Below are positions 23,441 through 35,775 of a stretch of DNA of 64,000 nucleotides, piece after piece; the first letter of the stretch is position 1, and every line of letters begins with the position of its first letter. Position numbers and translations under genes: made by a program. The notes under the pieces are model-generated. The model ran no database searches, had not been told where the DNA came from, and was given only the letters and a program-made list of their open reading frames with translations. This DNA is from Euonymus europaeus (taxonomy: Eukaryota > Streptophyta > Magnoliopsida > Celastrales > Celastraceae), in NCBI GenBank assembly GCA_963580455.1, contig OY756961.1, positions 7,607,001 through 7,671,000 of the forward strand, in the 5' to 3' direction.

Positions 23441-24181
23441 TTATAAGTGTGCAATATGATCAACAACCTTCTTGGATTTTATGACTATATCATCTATGTA
23501 CACCTCTAGAAAGTATTTGATCATGTCGTGGAATATAGCATTCATCGCTCTTTGGTAGGTCACCCATACATTCTTAAGACTGAATGACATTATGATCCAT
23601 TCAAAGATTCCCAGAGCTTTTGAACACCTGAACACAATCTTTGAAATATCTTCTTGTGCAATGAAGATCCGATTGTAACGATACTCATCCATCATAGACA
23701 ATACTTCATTCTGTGATGCATCATCAATCAGCATGTCTGCTATCGACATCACATAGACATCTTTCGGAGTGGCTGTATTTACATCCCTGAAATCAACACA
23801 TACATGAATCTTATCATTCTTCTTGACCACTGGCACGATGCTAGAAAGTCACTCTATATACCGTACTGGTCGTATGAAGCCAGTCTTAAATAGCTTCAAA
23901 ATTTTCTCATTGACCCTCAACTCCACTTCTATTAACATTCTTCTTGAAGCTTGCTTAACCGCTTTGTAATCAAGTTTGATTGGAAGTTGGTGTTGCACTA
24001 ACTTTTGGTTTAATCCTGGCATCTTGTTGTAATTCCAGGCAAAATAATCTTGGTACTCTTTTAACAACTTAATCAATTGTACCTTGATATTGTAGTCTAG
24101 ATGTTTGTTGATGTAGGTAGGTTGTGGATCTTTCGTTCCCAGGTTAACCTCCTCTGGTGGATCTTTAGCTTCAACTTTCAT
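23441..24181 (-). pseudogene. Gypsy reverse transcriptase
   Basis: Two open blocks cover the linker and RT. The first is 24181-23849 (DPPEEVNLGTKDPQPTYI, LLKEYQDYFAWNYNKMPGL, FIRPVRYIE). The second is 23836-23441 (VVKKNDKIHVCVDFRDVNTA, IFIAQEDISKIVFRC, TYQRAMNAIFHDM, and the catalytic YIDD in VYIDDIVIKSKK). One stop separates them between 23849 and 23836. The catalytic site is preserved, but the polyprotein context is not. Function in life: copying element RNA into DNA in particles. Confidence 0.85.
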
Positions 24182-24737
24182 ATCATCTAGCTTTAGTGGT
24201 GCTTTCTTTAGATCCTCAATCTAAATTTCCTCACCTTCAAGTTCAAACTCTTTCTCTTCTTAAAAGATCATTTCTACTCCATTTTGTTCCCATTTTTTAT
24301 CTCCTAATAGTCTATCTAGTGCGGCCTACATATGAGCTTTCCTAATTGTAGCCAACACCACCCTTTTTTACGTTGGAGATAGGGGCTTCATGGGACCTTT
24401 TCGACGATAGGATTGGAGGTTGACATGTAAGTTGAACTATTTCTTGAATGTAGATAAATACTTTTAATTTTCTCATTGGTATGGCCAAAGAACTTAATTG
24501 GCCTCATGTCTTCATTAAATTATATAGCTTCTACATTATTTGAATTAGTTTGAATGACCTCATGTTAGCCCATACCATCTCTACATCGTTGTCCCTCCAA
24601 AATAGCAAGAGTTGATGCAAAGAGGACGATACACACCAGTTGGTGTGAATCTAGTCCCTATCTAGTAAAATATGATATCTAGCATGAGAATTAATGACAA
24701 AGAATTCAATCAAGGAAGTCTTACTATGTACGATCAG

Positions 24738-25142
24738 CTAAACCGACAGCACTCTTTTTACCTTAGTGACTTCTCCCGTGAATCCCACCATTGTGACATC
24801 TGTTGGGATTAGATCATCTTCTATCAGATCAAGAAAGTTCAATACCAAGACCAACATTGTGTTTACTATTGGCCCATTGTCCACCAATACCTTATTAATA
24901 TAGCAGTTATTCATCTGTACATGAATGTATACTTGGGGGATGAGTTGAGTAATGGTATAGGAAGGTATATCGAATATCATCTTTTTAAGTCTATCCTCAT
25001 CAACGGTTTGGACGATGATTGTGCTACGATGTTCTTCTACTTCTGTTTTGACTAAAAAACTCAAATGCTTAATATACGGGTGGCAGTATGATCGCATTAC
25101 ACTGATATATAACTGAAATAGTTTATTCCATGAAACAACCAA
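24738..25142 (-). pseudogene. Gypsy aspartic protease region
   Basis: The minus-strand frame has VQMNNCYINKVLVDNGPIVN, corresponding to the retropepsin active-site segment (usually DxGS/A), here DNG, followed by MLVLVLNFLDLIEDDLIPTD and VTMVGFTGE. The parallel copy at 54755-54990 has the same order with NNGLTIN. No continuous link to gag or RT survives. Confidence 0.65.
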
Positions 25143-25879
25143 AATTGGTACTAATCTCAGTAGATGAGGTATTCACTGTTTTAGCATCCTTGGTTGCTCA
25201 TTTGTCGGGATATCTCTCTAGACCATCTAGATAAATTCAATTAAAGGAGCCTGATATTCCACCCTTTTTAAATACCTGGGTAGTTCTTGATCGGTCTCCC
25301 ATCCCATTGAATGTTGGATTCCTTTTGATTTATGATAGTAACGTTCTAGATGATGTGGCTTTGATCATCTGTAATGATGATTTTCATCCTTTATCTCTCT
25401 TAAGGACGTATCTTTATACATGTCAATAAGATCTTGCCTCTAGAGTCTACGCTTTTGTGCTTGGGTCAATGGCAAAGGAAACTTCCGATATTACCCTCGA
25501 TGCCAATTTTTGTCATAATCAACTAGATAAGGTATGACATACCTTGGTTTATGAGGCATGTGATTCAACCTTTCATTTCTTGACCGTTGATTCTATCTCG
25601 GCAAAATCTGGATATCCATCATATCATTAGGGTTTTTTGGCCTCCATTCTAACATCTGAATTCTTAACTGGTTGATCTCCTATTCATAGTATTTTTTATT
25701 CAACAAACTCTTCAAATCAGCCTTGATTGCATTGATTGTAGCCACTGGTGGAAATGAATACTCTTCTTCTATCAGCATGGTTTCCTTATTAGGAAATCTG
25801 ATGGTTCTCTTCTTGATATTTCCTTAATCATGTTTTGCAAACCCCAATAATTAATAGTGTAATGTGACCAAAGATTATA

Positions 25880-27931
25880 ATACTTACATTATTATTTGCC
25901 TTTCAACTTCTCTTTAGCTGGTATTTTGACACCGATAGGAAATGATAAGAATTTCTCCACATGTAAGAAGTCAAAAATCTTTTCGATCTTAGTCATATCA
26001 AAAGTCTATACTGGCCCTTTGTTGGTTGGTTTCTTTGTTCCATCTTTAGGCTTGTTTAAGGATGGACATGTGTATGGTCCTACATTCTTAACTACCTCAA
26101 CAGTCTCTACGTCATGTTGCATTTCTTAATAGTGTGTCTGTTGAATCTTTTCTTCTCTGAGACTCTTCTTTGAGTAGATCTTCATATTCTACTACTTTAG
26201 CTGCAAGTTCATTGAAGTCTCAAAATTTCATACCTTGAAACTTTTTATAAAGCTCAATATGAGGATATCGTTGAGCCATCTTAATAAGAATGCTTCTGAA
26301 CTTTCTCCAGGCTACTATGATAGCATAGACCGTTTAATAATGCAAATTTGTGGCTCAACACTGAATAATTATGTATGAAAAGTCCTCTTCTTTTCCCTCC
26401 AAGAACCAATAGAATTTCTTGGTAACATCAAGAACCAAGTGAATGTTAGTCCTGTCAATGAGTTTTGAAATAAACATAGTATAAAATTATCAAAGTTCTC
26501 AAAGTCAGCCAACTCACTACACTGGACAGTAAAGCATACATTGTGCTCTAATATAGAATGCATCTCTTTTCCCAAAAATAAGGTGAACTCTAAACCCTCA
26601 GGCTCCATTTGGAGTAGGGGATAAGGACTCCGTATAGTATAAAATTATCCTTTAATGATATTATCCGGTGTTTGGACGTTTTTAAAAAAAAAGTCAGGAT
26701 AGTATAGTTTTATGTAAAAGGGTCTCTTATACGCTCCAAACCATATAATATTAAAACACCTCCAACTCGTTTTCATTTTATACGGAACGCTTAGTATAAG
26801 AGATAATATGTCAAATGACAAAAAACACCATCATTTTTACTATATATATTGTAAAAGAAAAACTAATTAAACCCTATAAGGATAACAACACCTATAAAGG
26901 TTATCCCTCTCTCTTCAACCCTCTTTGATTTTTTTTTCTCTTGAATTAAACACCTAATTTATTTTTTCATTCCAGAATAACATTTATTCTTAGCTAAAAG
27001 GAAGAAAATAGAGGTAAATTTTTTTTATTATTAAGCGCGTTTTTAGTTGCACAATTATTTTGTCTAAAGTCATTGACGTGCCTTTAATACGATTTTATTT
27101 AAGTACGAAAGTTACTAATTTTTTATCATTAGATTATCATAAAAATACTGTTAAAAATAAGATAATTATGAAGATTATTGTTTTAGCTGGGGGTAATTTA
27201 AACATATTATCACAAATATTATACTATCATTTTGTCTAACAATAAATCAAACATTGTATTATATAAGACATATACCATACAAGTTTAATACCATATTTTT
27301 TTCCAAACACTGGATACTTATACAATGATTAACTTATACACTAGATAATAATATTATACTATCCTAAACGACGTCCCAAACGGAGCCTCAGGGTATGGAT
27401 TCTCCCAATTAATGAACTTCATATATGGTTTATGATATTCAGGAAGTCCAACCTATTCGAGACCAAGTCCATAAAGTTCTTGGATGACATTCTTGACTGC
27501 ATCAACATCAACAAATGGAGTTTAACTAGTGGGAAACCTAGGAGTTCCCGATTGTAGGAGAGTTATTCTTATTAGTATGGGCAAAGACCTGTGATTGGTG
27601 GACGTCCAATAACGATCTTGACAGTAGATGGTATGTTTTCATCTCTTTTGTGAGGTGCGGTGTACCTTAACTCTTTATGTTGATTCTGACCATAGATAGA
27701 ATCTTGCGATCTAGAATTATGCCCCCGAGTTCAGAAACTTTTATCTTTCACTTTGTCAGTTTTAGGAAATAACTTGTCCACTCCTTTCATCATGAGGGAA
27801 TGAATGATGGACTCCATTGTATTCAAGATTTTAGTACGTTGCATGACTACAAGATTAGTTTGGAATTCTTTCAATCTTGCATCAAGTGCGTTGATCTGCT
27901 TGGATTGAAATGGACTTGAAGGCCTACTCAT
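25880..27931 (-). pseudogene. Gypsy gag, split by a Harbinger element
   Basis: The N-terminus at 27931 (MSRPSSPFQSKQINALDARL) is open for 66 codons. After removing 26601-27387, the frame across the junction reads NPYPEGLEF, continuing as HNVCFTVQCSELADFENFDN and FQNSLTGLTFTWFLMLPRNS, typical of gag of this Gypsy lineage. Near 25890 a decayed knuckle CKYYNLWSHYTINYW has lost its H and last C. Several stops are present in 26360-25900. Confidence 0.75.
26601..27387. mobile_element. Harbinger/Tourist-like non-autonomous element, 787 bp
   Basis: Its ends are inverted: GGCTCCATTTGG at the left and CCAAACGGAGCC at the right, in the GGSYCYGTTTGG style of PIF/Harbinger elements. TCA flanks it on both sides (26598-26600, 27388-27390), a 3-bp duplication. 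It interrupts the Gypsy gag frame, and removal restores that frame, which confirms both borders. The interior is AT-rich and non-coding. TCA departs from the usual TTA/TAA. Confidence 0.82.
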
Positions 27932-28253
27932 GGTGGTGAATTATAAAGAAGTATTTCCTCTTCAAATGCTAGTGGTGGTGGTGGTGATTGATTTAGTCTT
28001 ACTATTTAGAAAATAGTTGTATGAAGAAGATGACTATGACTTTGGAGAGTGTTAGACATAAGCAATGACAACATTGTTATTTTATTTAGACAAAGGTGGG
28101 ATTTTTGACAAATGAAATTGCATTGGGCTTCATAAATGGTTCATCATTTATGGTATTACCAAGAGCTTCACATGGGCTATGGAATGGTGAGTTCAGGCTT
28201 GGCTAATGGGCCTAATAGGTGAGTTGAACTTCACATGGGCTGGACTTGGATTG

Positions 28254-30443
28254 TGGAACACCCCGAACCTTCGAACAACCTTATGTGGTAGATAAAGTAA
28301 GATAGGTGACGTCATGTGTGTCGTAGGTGATGTCATGTGTGATGTGGGGAGGTTACAGGTGACGTAAATTGGATTAGAATATTTTTAATGAATTATATAA
28401 GGAAAAACAAATTATGCAAGATTGTAATTGGGGTTAAAATGAAATTACTATGAATTTCGGAATTAGAAATTATAATAGAGAAGTTATGACAGATACAATG
28501 GCAACGTCATAAATTTTGCGGTTACAGTATCCCGAGTTAGTAAATAGCTTATCTAATAGGGCAAAAATGATACGATAAATAATTAATGCTAGTTTCAAAG
28601 GTGAATAGATAGATGATTAATAGGAGCTACATCCTATGGACGAAGGAATTGCCATAATGGAAATTGAGATAAATTTATTAAGAATTTTGGAAATTTGACT
28701 TGTAAAATATTTTAGAAGTTAGATTAAAAATGGTCAAGGGTTAAATAGGGGATGATAGTTTTGTAAATAACGTCAGGGAAAATAGGGAACAAGCAGAAAG
28801 GTTAAGGGGCATAAGTGTCCAAATAGGAAAAGAAATAATTGAATATAAAAGAAAATATGCACAGAAATCGTGAACCCTAGCACTGGAATGGATAGTTGGT
28901 GAAGGAGGAGAGGGGGCGGCGGCGACGGAAGATACGATTTTCTAAACTTTGACGACTGGAGATCGGATAGGCATGAAAAGAACGAGCATAAAGCAAGGAA
29001 GCCAACGCCACCGGATTCGGACAGGAGTGGAAGACCGTCAACGAAAGAGTTGAATCGCGTGGTGACCGTGGATTTTGAGTTGCGATTCCAACTCGTCCGA
29101 CCACCATTCAGGTACCTATTGCCACCAGTACACTCACCATCTCGTTTCCTACCCACCGAGGTTGGTCGTGAACACCACCATGCATTTACCGATAGTTGAG
29201 AAAAATGGGTCGTTGAACCCGTGACCCTAGTGATCGGGTCAAGGTGATCCGGTTGACCATTGTACCATTTGACCTATGCAATTTGACAAGACAGTTTGAC
29301 CATTAATTAATTAGGCTAAATTTATTTAAATAAATATTAATAGATGTGGGAATACTATGGATTTCAAGAACATACTTTTCTAGTGAATTATCGGGATTCG
29401 CTGAGGCACACTAAGGTAAGTAATATCCAACTGTGTTACGAAACTTTGTGATCTGTGAATTTCATGTGATAATATTTGTATCGATTGTAATGTCTATTTG
29501 TTTATACATAATAATGGTTGTATTGATTTTGATGTTTTCATGAGACCAAATTTGTGATGATTTGGATATTTGTGAACTGTGAACTGACAAGTGATAATTT
29601 ATTGAGGTACTGTCTATGGTTTGCTCCACATGAGGCCTGACATGCATATTTATGTAAATATTTTTACAAACCAGGTATTACTGCTACAGGGAGGGTGTAC
29701 TAAAAAGAGAAATGTTTATGAGTACTGTTAAATGAAAAGAAAAATAAAAGGAAAAAAAATAAAGGATACGAATGTCAACTGAAATGTGTTCTATGGTAGG
29801 GCATTAGATAGAAATCCCGACCGGTTGCTCTGTAGTAGTTTTATCTAGGTTAAGGTTCAAGTACTAGAAAAATGATTTAAACGCTGATTGTTTTCTAATG
29901 ATGATGTTCACGTGCATTCATGCATAAATATTATTTGCTGGACATTGACTCACTACGTTTCGTAATGCAGGAAATGATGTCTCTACTGAATATGCTGATT
30001 GGGCTATTGATGGTGATATCATTGATCCACAATGAGGATGCTCATGTAATAGAAGCAGTAAATAGATAACTTGAATAAATGATTGTGTAATTTATGTTAT
30101 GCATGGTAGGTCGAAGCTTTGGAGTTCTTTATATAAGCAATTATCCACAAAATTAGATAAAGAGACATTTATTATAGTTTTTATTTCGATTGTGACTGTA
30201 AGATTGTGAAAGTGGTAAAACTATATGCTATTCAGTATGATTATTAATAGATGATTAATTGATATTTTTTAAAAATTAATCATTATTGTTGTTCATTGAA
30301 TATAATTTATATTTAGGTATGAATTGTTAGAAGTTATCTTTATGTGTAATAACTAGGCTCAAGGTGTAGACAAGTGGGATAGTAGGAGTAGCGTTCTGGT
30401 ATACGAGCTCGTGAATTAGGGTTTCGTGGGTTGGGACGTTACA
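28254..30443 (+). mobile_element. Solo LTR, 2.19 kb, 5-bp target duplication
   Basis: It begins TGGAACACCCCGAACC and ends GGTTGGGACGTTACA. GATTG flanks it on both sides (28249-28253 and 30444-30448). Terminus style, length and a TGACTCACTAC...GCAGGAAATGAT-like stretch near 29945-29975 resemble the solo LTR at 8091-10167, suggesting the same superfamily. It cuts the leader of the minus-strand Gypsy element. Open frames at 28773-29156 fall inside it and are not considered genes. Confidence 0.83.
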
Positions 30444-30448
30444 GATTG

Positions 30449-32609
30449 AATGTAAGTGAGCTTGATTAAAACATGAATTTTGGACCTACAAAATGCCTAA
30501 AACTAATAAAATAATTAATCATATTATTTAGGCTTAATGTTTGATAGGTCCTTGAAAATAATCTTGTGACCAAGCTGACCTAAAATATTCTTCAACAATT
30601 AATACAACCGCAAATATACCCAAAATACAAAACAATAAGATTAATTCGATAGAAATAATTGACCCTAAAAAATTACTCTAAAGTAGCAAGCCTTACAGAG
30701 CGTGCAATTGTCAGTTCAAAGCTTAAGGTGGGGAAAGAAGAAAAAAATGTTTAGCAAAAATTTGGAGAGAATGTAAATAAGAATTTAGTTTCTCTTTCTT
30801 ATTTTATTGTTGTAGTTCAATTTTATAATGGATTAATGAAAAATGACATAAAATATTTGATCATAGTGGAACGGCATCAGATAAAGGAGGTCAAGGTTCG
30901 TGGTTATAGGCTCGCTGTCTCATGAACAAATATATTAGCACTATTGTATTAACATTGCTTCAAAACTAAAATATATTGGAGAGATAGCTTTCGAGCTTTT
31001 GGTTATTAATTTTCGACACTATCACATGTAAAATGGTGATACGAGTAGTAGATAACTAGATACACGTTTGTTTGGAAATTATGAGAGCAATTGAGAGGTA
31101 AATATATTTGAGTCCTAGTTCAATTTTATCCAAAAGGTCTAATTTGTAAAACTTTTTTTTTTGCAAAGGCTTTATCAAAATAATTGATGGGCCAAATCAC
31201 TATTTCTAGTCCAAAAAAGATTTTTGATCGAGGTCGAATTTTTGGTCCAAATATTTGGACTTGTATTTTGTTTTGAATGTATTTTAATTTGACTTAACAT
31301 TCTCCGATGATAAGAGAATATGATTGATAATCAAAACAACTTGTTATAAATACATAAAATATATTGAAAATTTTGAGTATAATTATCAAATTATTGTATA
31401 GTTCTTAAAATTTACTAAAAAATCACAGTATAATTATCAAAATATATTAAAAAATTAAAATTTAATTTCAGTATATAAATGAGATCAACGCCCAAGGAAT
31501 TAGTGTTAATATATGTGATCGATGTTAAAAGAACTTATCTATGGGCTTGTTTTTATTGAACAAATGTGACAAATCAAATCATAAATTCGTCTCAAAGTTG
31601 GTTTATTAACTAAATGTATGGAACTACTATAACAATTACTTAAGATAGAGAACTCTAAATAATATAATGCATACTCATTTTAATTATTTTTCCTTATTTT
31701 GTTGTCTATACTAGGAAAAAACAATGTTTAGATAATATGGTGTGGAATTGTTAACAAATCTCCACCACTAATCTAATTTTCTTTATTTCTTTCTCTCTTT
31801 TGAAGGAAAACACTATTTTTAAATGTCAAATCTTTGGACTTGGGCCCAATGTATCATTTTTTATGCATCAAATAATTATAATATTTCTTGAAAGTTAATG
31901 AATAATATGTATTTTATCATGCAATTTTTTGGAAAATAGCTAAATTATTTTTAAAAACTTTATCACAAATATGAACCTTAAGTTAAAAGTAAATTAGACC
32001 TTAGATCTTCCTAAATTTTTTAGTTTTGAAGATAAACTTAAAAATCAATGGCTAAAATTGTTTATATATATGGTATCTATTATGGTTTTAGAAAAAATCA
32101 ATGAAACTAATAAATTTGTCATTAAACTCAATTTTTAAAATTTTAAAACTTCTCTCACTTATCCTGATTATTTTGCATTAGTAAAAACACAAAAAATGCT
32201 AATGAACCAAGCCGAAGAGACCGACACGTGACAAAATCACTTGTTTTATGTACAACATTTTGTTCTTATGTGTATCTTGCCAAATTAGAAAAAAAAAATT
32301 AAAATGATACCTGATGACCATCATAAATAAATAAATAAAAATCATCAGTTAGAGATGAGAGGGGACGGGGAGAGGCGAGAGGCGAGAGAAGAATTTTTTA
32401 GGATGATTTAGTTTTTTTAAATTGATGAAGGGTATTTTAGATAAAGTAAGTAAATTCTATGGATCTATTAGTATATTTGATTAGGTTATGGACTTTATGG
32501 TGTATAAATTTACAAGGAGGGACCTATTGGTATAATGCCCTATTATTTATCAAATAAATGTGTCAAATTATCACTTAAGTCATCAATTATTCATTAGTGT
32601 CTATATTTT
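30449..32609. other. AT-rich intergenic DNA, no gene seen
   Basis: No frame above background and no protein motif. The first part may be leader sequence of the disrupted Gypsy element. A short G/A-rich GAGAGGCGAGAGGCGAGAG run occurs near 32370. Confidence 0.4.
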
Positions 32610-34075
32610 GTATATTGTTTTGCACTTATTAGACATCTCACCCATTATGGGTTTTTACATAAATATAGATTCATAATGATGGAGAATTGAGATGTACATA
32701 AATATAGTTGTTTGTCTCTCTTATGTATTTTGTTATGTCTTTATCTAAAGACTTCTGATCTTTTTCCTTGTATTAGTTATACATATATGTTGTAAGCTGT
32801 ATGAACTTTAGCATGAATGTACTCAAGATTTTCCTAGAGAACTTCAGCCTAAAAATAATGCTCATTGCCTAGTGTAACTTCCTTAACTCGTGTCATCAGT
32901 GACCAATCAAGCTTGAAAATGTATGATGGAAGCTTGAGGAGGATTTACTATTGATTTTTGTATGGACTCAAATGAGTTTTGAGCTGCATGGGCTGGTGAA
33001 ATAGAGGAGTTAGAGTGAGTACGATTGAATCGTTGAAGTACGATTAGTAATATTATTACAGGATGCTTGTCTATCAACGAAAATTACTCTCTCATCCTAA
33101 AAGCTTACGGTTGAATCTATTTTGATCGACTTTTTGTTTACAATAATGTCTTTCTCTTGAGAAACAAGCTTATTTGCCAACCTACCTGTAATGACAATTT
33201 ATAAATGTGACATATTTATTTAATTATTTAAACGTGGTAAATGTTTGTATAAACATGGTCAATGTTAGTTTAATGTTACTATTTCATTGAATTGGAAGTT
33301 TGACAAAATGGTGAAAAGTGACCCAAGAACAACTCTTATCATTGATATTGTTAACTCAATCATTATTATCGTAATATATAGTATGAACATTAAACTAACA
33401 TTGGTCATGTTTATATATAGACTTAAAGAGAGTTCTTTTCTCCTACTTGGTAAATCATGTATATAGCCTATGTAAATTCAATTGTTGTCCTACTTTTGGA
33501 GGATACCAAGAAGTTAATAAAGAAAATTTTGCCTAATTGGAAAGCAACTACGTTCATTAAAAATATAAATTATATATTTAACTTCTTTCCTGCAAAATGA
33601 AACAAGGGCGTCTGTTTTGTGTTGCCAAAAGGAAGTTACAACTTTTGGTAAATTAAAGTTGTGTGAACAAAGTGAGTAATTTTGAAATCTGTGGAAAACC
33701 ATTGGAAATCAAAAACATATCCTGCTCAAAACTTTCATACTACATTTTGAAGCATGATTGGTCGTTGATGGCATGAGTTAATGAAGTTACACTGGCAATC
33801 AAATATTATTTTTAGGTTGAAGTTCTCTAGAAAAGTCTTGAATACATTCACACTAAAGTTCATATATCTTACAACAAATATATATAGATATATATTATCA
33901 CTGATACAAATAAAAAATATCAAAAGTATCTTGATAAAAAAATAAAAAATACATAAAAGAGACCAAAAAATATTTTTGTACAACTATATTTTTCTATCAT
34001 TGCGAGTCCATATTTCTATAAAAACCTTCATAATGAGTGAGATTGTGTAATAGATGGTTTACAAAACGGATTTTG
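32610..34075. repeat. Long imperfect palindrome (arms about 360 bp)
   Basis: The left arm (about 32610-32975) and right arm (about 33688-34075) are imperfect reverse complements. Examples: CTAGAGAACTTCAGCC (32834 region) against GGTTGAAGTTCTCTAG (33815 region), and AATATAGTTGTTTGTCTC against the complement near 33965-33990. The 700-bp loop holds a smaller inverted repeat centred at nearly the same point. No transposase or clear target duplication was found. It could be a foldback element, a MULE-like TIR pair or an inverted duplication. Confidence 0.7.
33235..33412. repeat. Inner inverted repeat within the palindrome loop
   Basis: ACATGGTCAATGTTAGTTTA on the left pairs with TAAACTAACATTGGTCATGT on the right with one mismatch, in arms of about 35-40 bp. 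Centre near 33324, about 20 bp from the centre of the large palindrome. Confidence 0.75.
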
Positions 34076-34949
34076 GTCAACATCTTTTTAAACATTTATA
34101 GCATTAACTCGCCTTCTAGATACGACCGCAATTACCTCCAACAAAGTTTAAAAAGTATCACATGATCAACGATTAATCATAGGAAATAAGTTACTCAAAA
34201 TGTTAAATAAATATCTGACCCAATGAACAATCTTTAACATTTGTGTACTTCTAAAAGTATGAAAATGTTGATGTGTGCCTATGAGAAGAAATTTTAAAGA
34301 AACGGTACTCGAAGCATGAAATGGAGCATAAAATGCAACTAAAAAGTACTATTAAGTTTTTCAAATTGTGAAATGCCTTCTGGACTAATCATCCAACAAC
34401 AATATTTTTGGGCTAGTGAATTCATGATAAAAATAACAATTCACATAAATAAAAAGAACTTACCCAGTATAAATGTAATTTTTCTCCTCTCTCTCCCATA
34501 AGAGTCGTAATATTGGGTCTAGATTTTTCCTATAACATGATTCTAGGCAAAGTGTGGATTCAAAAGAAAAATAAGCAACTTTTATAACTGAATGTCAAAG
34601 TTTATACATAGAGAAAAAATACAAAGTATGATCATTTATGACTTACTCTATTCTTGATGACCACACACCAAATTCAAATTTCTCAAAACAAAACTACATA
34701 AACTCATTACAAAATAACCTTCTACAAACTAAAAATGTAAGAATCAAACAAGTTAGTTAAGCAATCAAATGAAGTGAGAAAATATTAAATTTTGTATATA
34801 AGGCAAGCAGTGGTCAAACTAATTTTAGGCTCCATTTGTGTTTCAAAAACTATAAATTTGTAATTGTTAAGGAATTTGATATTATCTGTTTTGGTACTAT
34901 TTGTGAATTCTTTGCAGTTGTGGCTACTGCCATGATTCTTGTTTTGAAA

Positions 34950-35380
34950 ATATGGTTACTACTGTCTGTGAATTGGATACAGTCTGTGAACTAGATATTG
35001 TTTGTGAATTTGATGTTGTTAATAAATTTGAAACTGTTTGTAAATTTGATATTGTTAATGAATTAGATACTATTAACAATATCATTATCAATAATACTAT
35101 CAAGTTTTGTAACAATTCAATTAACAACAACAATATCAAAATTAGAAATAATATCAATATCATTAAAAGTATCATTACTAATAACACTATCAAGTTTTGT
35201 AACAATATCATTACCAACAATAAATATTAAATTTAGAAACAGTATCAACATCATTAACAATATCATTGTCAGTAACAATATCGAGTTTTGAAACAACAAC
35301 ATTACCATCAAAAATATCAAAATAAAAAATAGTACAAACATTATTAATAATATTACCACCAACAACAATATTGTTATGTC
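34950..35380. repeat. Degenerate minisatellite with sense change
   Basis: The left third is built from GTNTGTGAATTNGAT-like units, the right two thirds from AACAATATCATTANCAA-like units, that is, the complement style. This keeps frames open on both strands (for example 34952-35230 + and 34924-35368 -) with only V/N/I/L/D-type repeats. These are repeat artefacts, not genes. Confidence 0.65.
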
Positions 35381-35589
35381 ATTCGTACTGATATTGGTTA
35401 CGATTTTGTTACATAATCAAACACCAATTGAACATTCAGCATAATATTCAACATTTTTTTATCCATTTTCTGAAATTGTCATTTTATAGCATTTCAACAA
35501 CAATTAAAGTAGTAAATGATTATACTGTCCCCAATCAATTAACTATTGCACAAACTATCCTTATGTATGGAACCCTACAAACACGTTGT

Positions 35590-35770
35590 AATTTTTTTAA
35601 AATATTTAGATAAAAATGCTCGAAATATTGTTAATAATTTTAAAAATATTTATATAAAAAATGGAAAGACATGTTAATATTATTAAAAATTTGAGAATAG
35701 TTATATAAAAATATATAAATATGTTAGAATATTATTGTAAAAATAAGTTAAACATTATTACAAAGTTTAG
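35590..35770 (+). repeat. AT minisatellite, left part
   Basis: Degenerate units containing AATATGTTANTATT, TTTAAAAATNT and AGTTATATAAAAA. The same array continues after the solo LTR at 36935-37080. Confidence 0.6.
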
Positions 35771-35775
35771 AATAG

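Larger units (their letters stand above)
22450..27931 (-). mobile_element. Decayed Ty3-Gypsy retrotransposon, minus strand
   Basis: The minus-strand order is gag (27931 to about 26370, interrupted by a Harbinger element), gag zinc-knuckle relic (about 25890), protease (about 25050-24738), RT linker and RT (24181-23441), decayed RNase H, then integrase (22860-22450). The PR-RT-RH-INT order defines Gypsy. Both LTRs are unrecognised: the 3' end is lost beyond 22440 and the 5' leader is cut by the solo LTR at 28254. It is the same family as the + strand relic at 52900-55500, sharing NPYP in gag and CKYxxLWSH in the knuckle. Confidence 0.8.

Noticed and set aside
28773..29156. 127-codon minus-strand frame with a hydrophobic tail
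   Set aside because: It lies wholly within a solo LTR with a clear 5-bp duplication and has no recognisable domain.
34924..35368. Open frames on both strands
   Set aside because: They come from a degenerate minisatellite and contain only repeat-derived residues.
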